From the NCBI GenBank assembly GCA_042095695.1, contig JBELMP010000149.1:1-6039 (forward strand): 6,039 nucleotides of DNA, in the 5' to 3' direction. The translations under genes were made by a program, and so were the position numbers. Below are positions 5,827 through 6,039 of this stretch, piece after piece. The notes below the pieces were generated by a model, which worked only from the letters and a program-made list of their open reading frames with translations, ran no database searches and had not been told where the DNA came from. The DNA comes from Maricaulis sp042095695 (lineage in GTDB: Bacteria; Pseudomonadota; Alphaproteobacteria; Caulobacterales; Maricaulaceae). Each line of letters starts with the position of its first letter. Within the stretch, counting starts at the first letter, position 1.

Positions 5827-6039
5827 CTAATCGCGGACCGGCGCTCCGTTTTCAAACGCGTCCCAGGCCTCGGCGCGCCAACTCGGATCCGGCCGCTCGG
5901 CGCGCACCTCAAACACCATGCGATCCGTGAATTCACGGCCATGGCGATCGGTAGCCGTAATGGTCGCGACATGAACACCGAAGGGCAGATCTTCCGGCAA
6001 AAGCGCCCGCCAGAGATGGATATTGCGATTGGCGAGCAC
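5827..6039 (-). CDS. C-terminal fragment, probable calcineurin-like phosphoesterase C-terminal domain
   Basis: Only the last 70 codons are in the window; the reading frame is open to the right edge and ends in TAG. The visible part contains HLWRALLPEDLPFGVHVATI, then ATDRHGREFTDRMVFEV: a beta-sandwich-like stretch (G-V-H-x-x-T-I-T-A-T-D-x-x-G) followed by a charged tail. This resembles the end of proteins with a calcineurin-like metallophosphoesterase core and an accessory C-terminal beta domain. The catalytic region is outside the window, so the family is a judgement from a short tail; another secreted beta-sandwich enzyme is possible. The strong terminator just downstream marks it as the last gene of its unit. 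Confidence 0.5.
   Translation of the reverse strand: MLANRNIHLWRALLPEDLPFGVHVATITATDRHGREFTDRMVFEVRAERPDPSWRAEAWDAFENGAPVRD

Overview
The window is a compact stretch of GC-rich alphaproteobacterial chromosome in which every gene I can support lies on the minus strand. The best lineage clue is a SpmX-type protein: a phage-lysozyme-like (GH24) domain with no signal peptide, a very long acidic Ala/Glu/Pro-rich middle region, and two C-terminal membrane spans. This architecture is characteristic of the stalked or prosthecate Caulobacterales/Maricaulales/Hyphomonadaceae group, where SpmX is a polar cell-cycle and morphogenesis factor. I infer a member of that group; genus cannot be fixed from this window.

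Layout in the direction of transcription (from high to low coordinate): (1) the last 70 codons of a gene that runs off the right edge, probably a calcineurin-like phosphoesterase C-terminal domain, closed by a strong rho-independent terminator (5775-5808); (2) mgtE, a CBS-domain Mg2+ channel/transporter (start 5673); (3) after two consecutive in-frame TGA codons and a gap of about 40 bp, a secreted six-repeat Kelch beta-propeller protein with a GTG start, probably in the mgtE transcript; (4) spmX, preceded in the short Kelch-spmX gap by a sequence with the sigma-54 -24/-12 arrangement (GG, 10 nt, GC, with a TTGCA -12 box); (5) a 74 bp gap, then ivd, encoding isovaleryl-CoA dehydrogenase of leucine degradation, with a cluster of ATGCCG repeats at its start codon.

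The genes do not form one pathway: Mg2+ uptake, a periplasmic propeller, cell polarity and leucine catabolism sit side by side. The most interesting part is spmX. Its putative sigma-54 promoter agrees with what is known for Caulobacter spmX (activated by the sigma-54-dependent regulator TacA). Its lysozyme domain keeps the catalytic-position Glu but lacks the Asp and Thr partners. Its long, probably disordered middle region contains a repeated 12-residue helix-like motif and an isolated basic patch. I see no mobile elements, CRISPR, tRNA or rRNA, and no intergenic gap longer than about 155 bp.
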